From Myxococcales bacterium (lineage in GTDB: Bacteria; Myxococcota; Polyangia; Nannocystales; Nannocystaceae): DNA of 44,082 nucleotides. A model generated the notes under the pieces. That model saw nothing but the letters and a program-made list of their open reading frames with translations, made no database searches and was not told where the DNA came from. Shown here one piece after another: positions 43,753 to 44,082 of the stretch. Where the stretch lies: NCBI GenBank assembly GCA_016793465.1, contig JAEUJW010000004.1, positions 1 through 44,082 on the forward strand. The letters are read 5' to 3'. Position 1 is the first letter of the stretch; the number at the start of each line of letters is the position of its first letter. Both the position numbers and the translations under genes were made by a program.

Positions 43753-44082
43753 GCCCAGCCGCGCCCGTCCTGCGGAGCTGCGGCGACGGCCGCGCATTCT
43801 TCCGCCCGCGGCTCGACAGGCTGCTGGTCGACAGGGTCGTCGCCACGGGCTTCAAGGACTCGGACCTCGAGCTGCAGATCGGTTCGCGCGTCCTCAGCAA
43901 CCTGTCCTTCGACGGCGCGATCTCCGGCGCGCGCGTCTCGCGGCAGGGTGAGCGACCCGTCGTGATCGAGGCCGCCGAGCCCGAGGATGCGTTCGGGCGA
44001 CCTCCGGCGGGCCCAGCTGCCCCGCGGCGGCGACGGAATCTGCGTCGTCCCGTGAGCGGCGGCGCGGGTGGCCGATCGCGTC
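43753..44082 (+). other. Right-edge region, possible partial or decayed coding sequence
   Basis: One frame (codons in phase with 43779) reads CGDGRAFFRPRLDRLLVD... and ...SDLELQIGSRVLSNLSFDGAIS without a stop codon to the edge. It lacks a recognisable start and I find no family. It may be a gene fragment or simply open GC-rich DNA. Nothing else is visible in this stretch. Confidence 0.3.

Overview
The window reads as chromosomal DNA of a very GC-rich myxobacterium, most likely from the Nannocystis/Plesiocystis side of the group. The evidence is GC-saturated third codon positions, two proteins with MYXO-CTERM-like tails (hydrophobic stretch plus a terminal Arg cluster), many lipoproteins with Ser/Thr/Gly/Asp/Glu-rich linkers, a STAND-type regulator, a caspase-like protein, and a tRNA-Sec gene. 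The assignment is inference from style; no rRNA or marker phylogeny is available here.

1-4.4 kb is a foreign, visibly lower-GC island. It starts at the left edge with the 5' end of an ISL3-like transposase and its presumed terminal repeat. Next comes a tightly coupled leftward operon: a C5-cytosine DNA methyltransferase, a GHKL (MORC/HSP90-like) ATPase and a 406-residue protein I cannot assign to a family. This is the best candidate for an undescribed restriction or defence-type system in the window. GC content jumps abruptly at about 4.4 kb.

4.4-21.3 kb is ordinary accessory chromosome. It holds a Cys-rich lipoprotein, a leucine-rich-pattern protein, a small MYXO-CTERM protein, an XRE-STAND-TPR regulator, a 2OG-Fe(II) oxygenase, a DUF2071 protein, a YdeI-like protein, an MmeI/YeeA-like N6-adenine DNA methyltransferase with no normal start codon, a BtuF-like protein, a DUF4184 membrane protein, a MatB-type malonyl-CoA synthetase, an S58 aminopeptidase, an SRPBCC protein, a kinase remnant and a copper monooxygenase-like lipoprotein.

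21.4-25.4 kb is an ECF sigma factor / membrane anchored ActD-like (putative anti-sigma) / secreted caspase-surface-repeat protein cluster, with a triplicated leader over the caspase start. It is followed by a frameshifted nuclease-like pseudogene.

25.9-27.8 kb is the conserved rplU-rpmA-obgE operon with a clear sigma-70-type promoter and a leader hairpin. 28.0-38.9 kb carries cell-envelope and housekeeping genes: a MYXO-CTERM protease-like protein, a lytic transglycosylase, an OmpA protein with a duplicated 3' end, the ABC-F ATPase YbiT, a CSC-motif protein, 1-pyrroline-5-carboxylate dehydrogenase, small lipoproteins, a MOSC protein and DnaJ. 39.0-44.1 kb has the tRNA-Sec gene, a large AGCS-related membrane protein, a zinc-metalloprotease-like lipoprotein and a final hypothetical gene.

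Only a few genes show operon logic: the island trio, sigma/ActD/caspase, and rplU-rpmA-obgE. Most others stand alone, often convergent or divergent. Direct repeats that duplicate parts of genes are unusually common.
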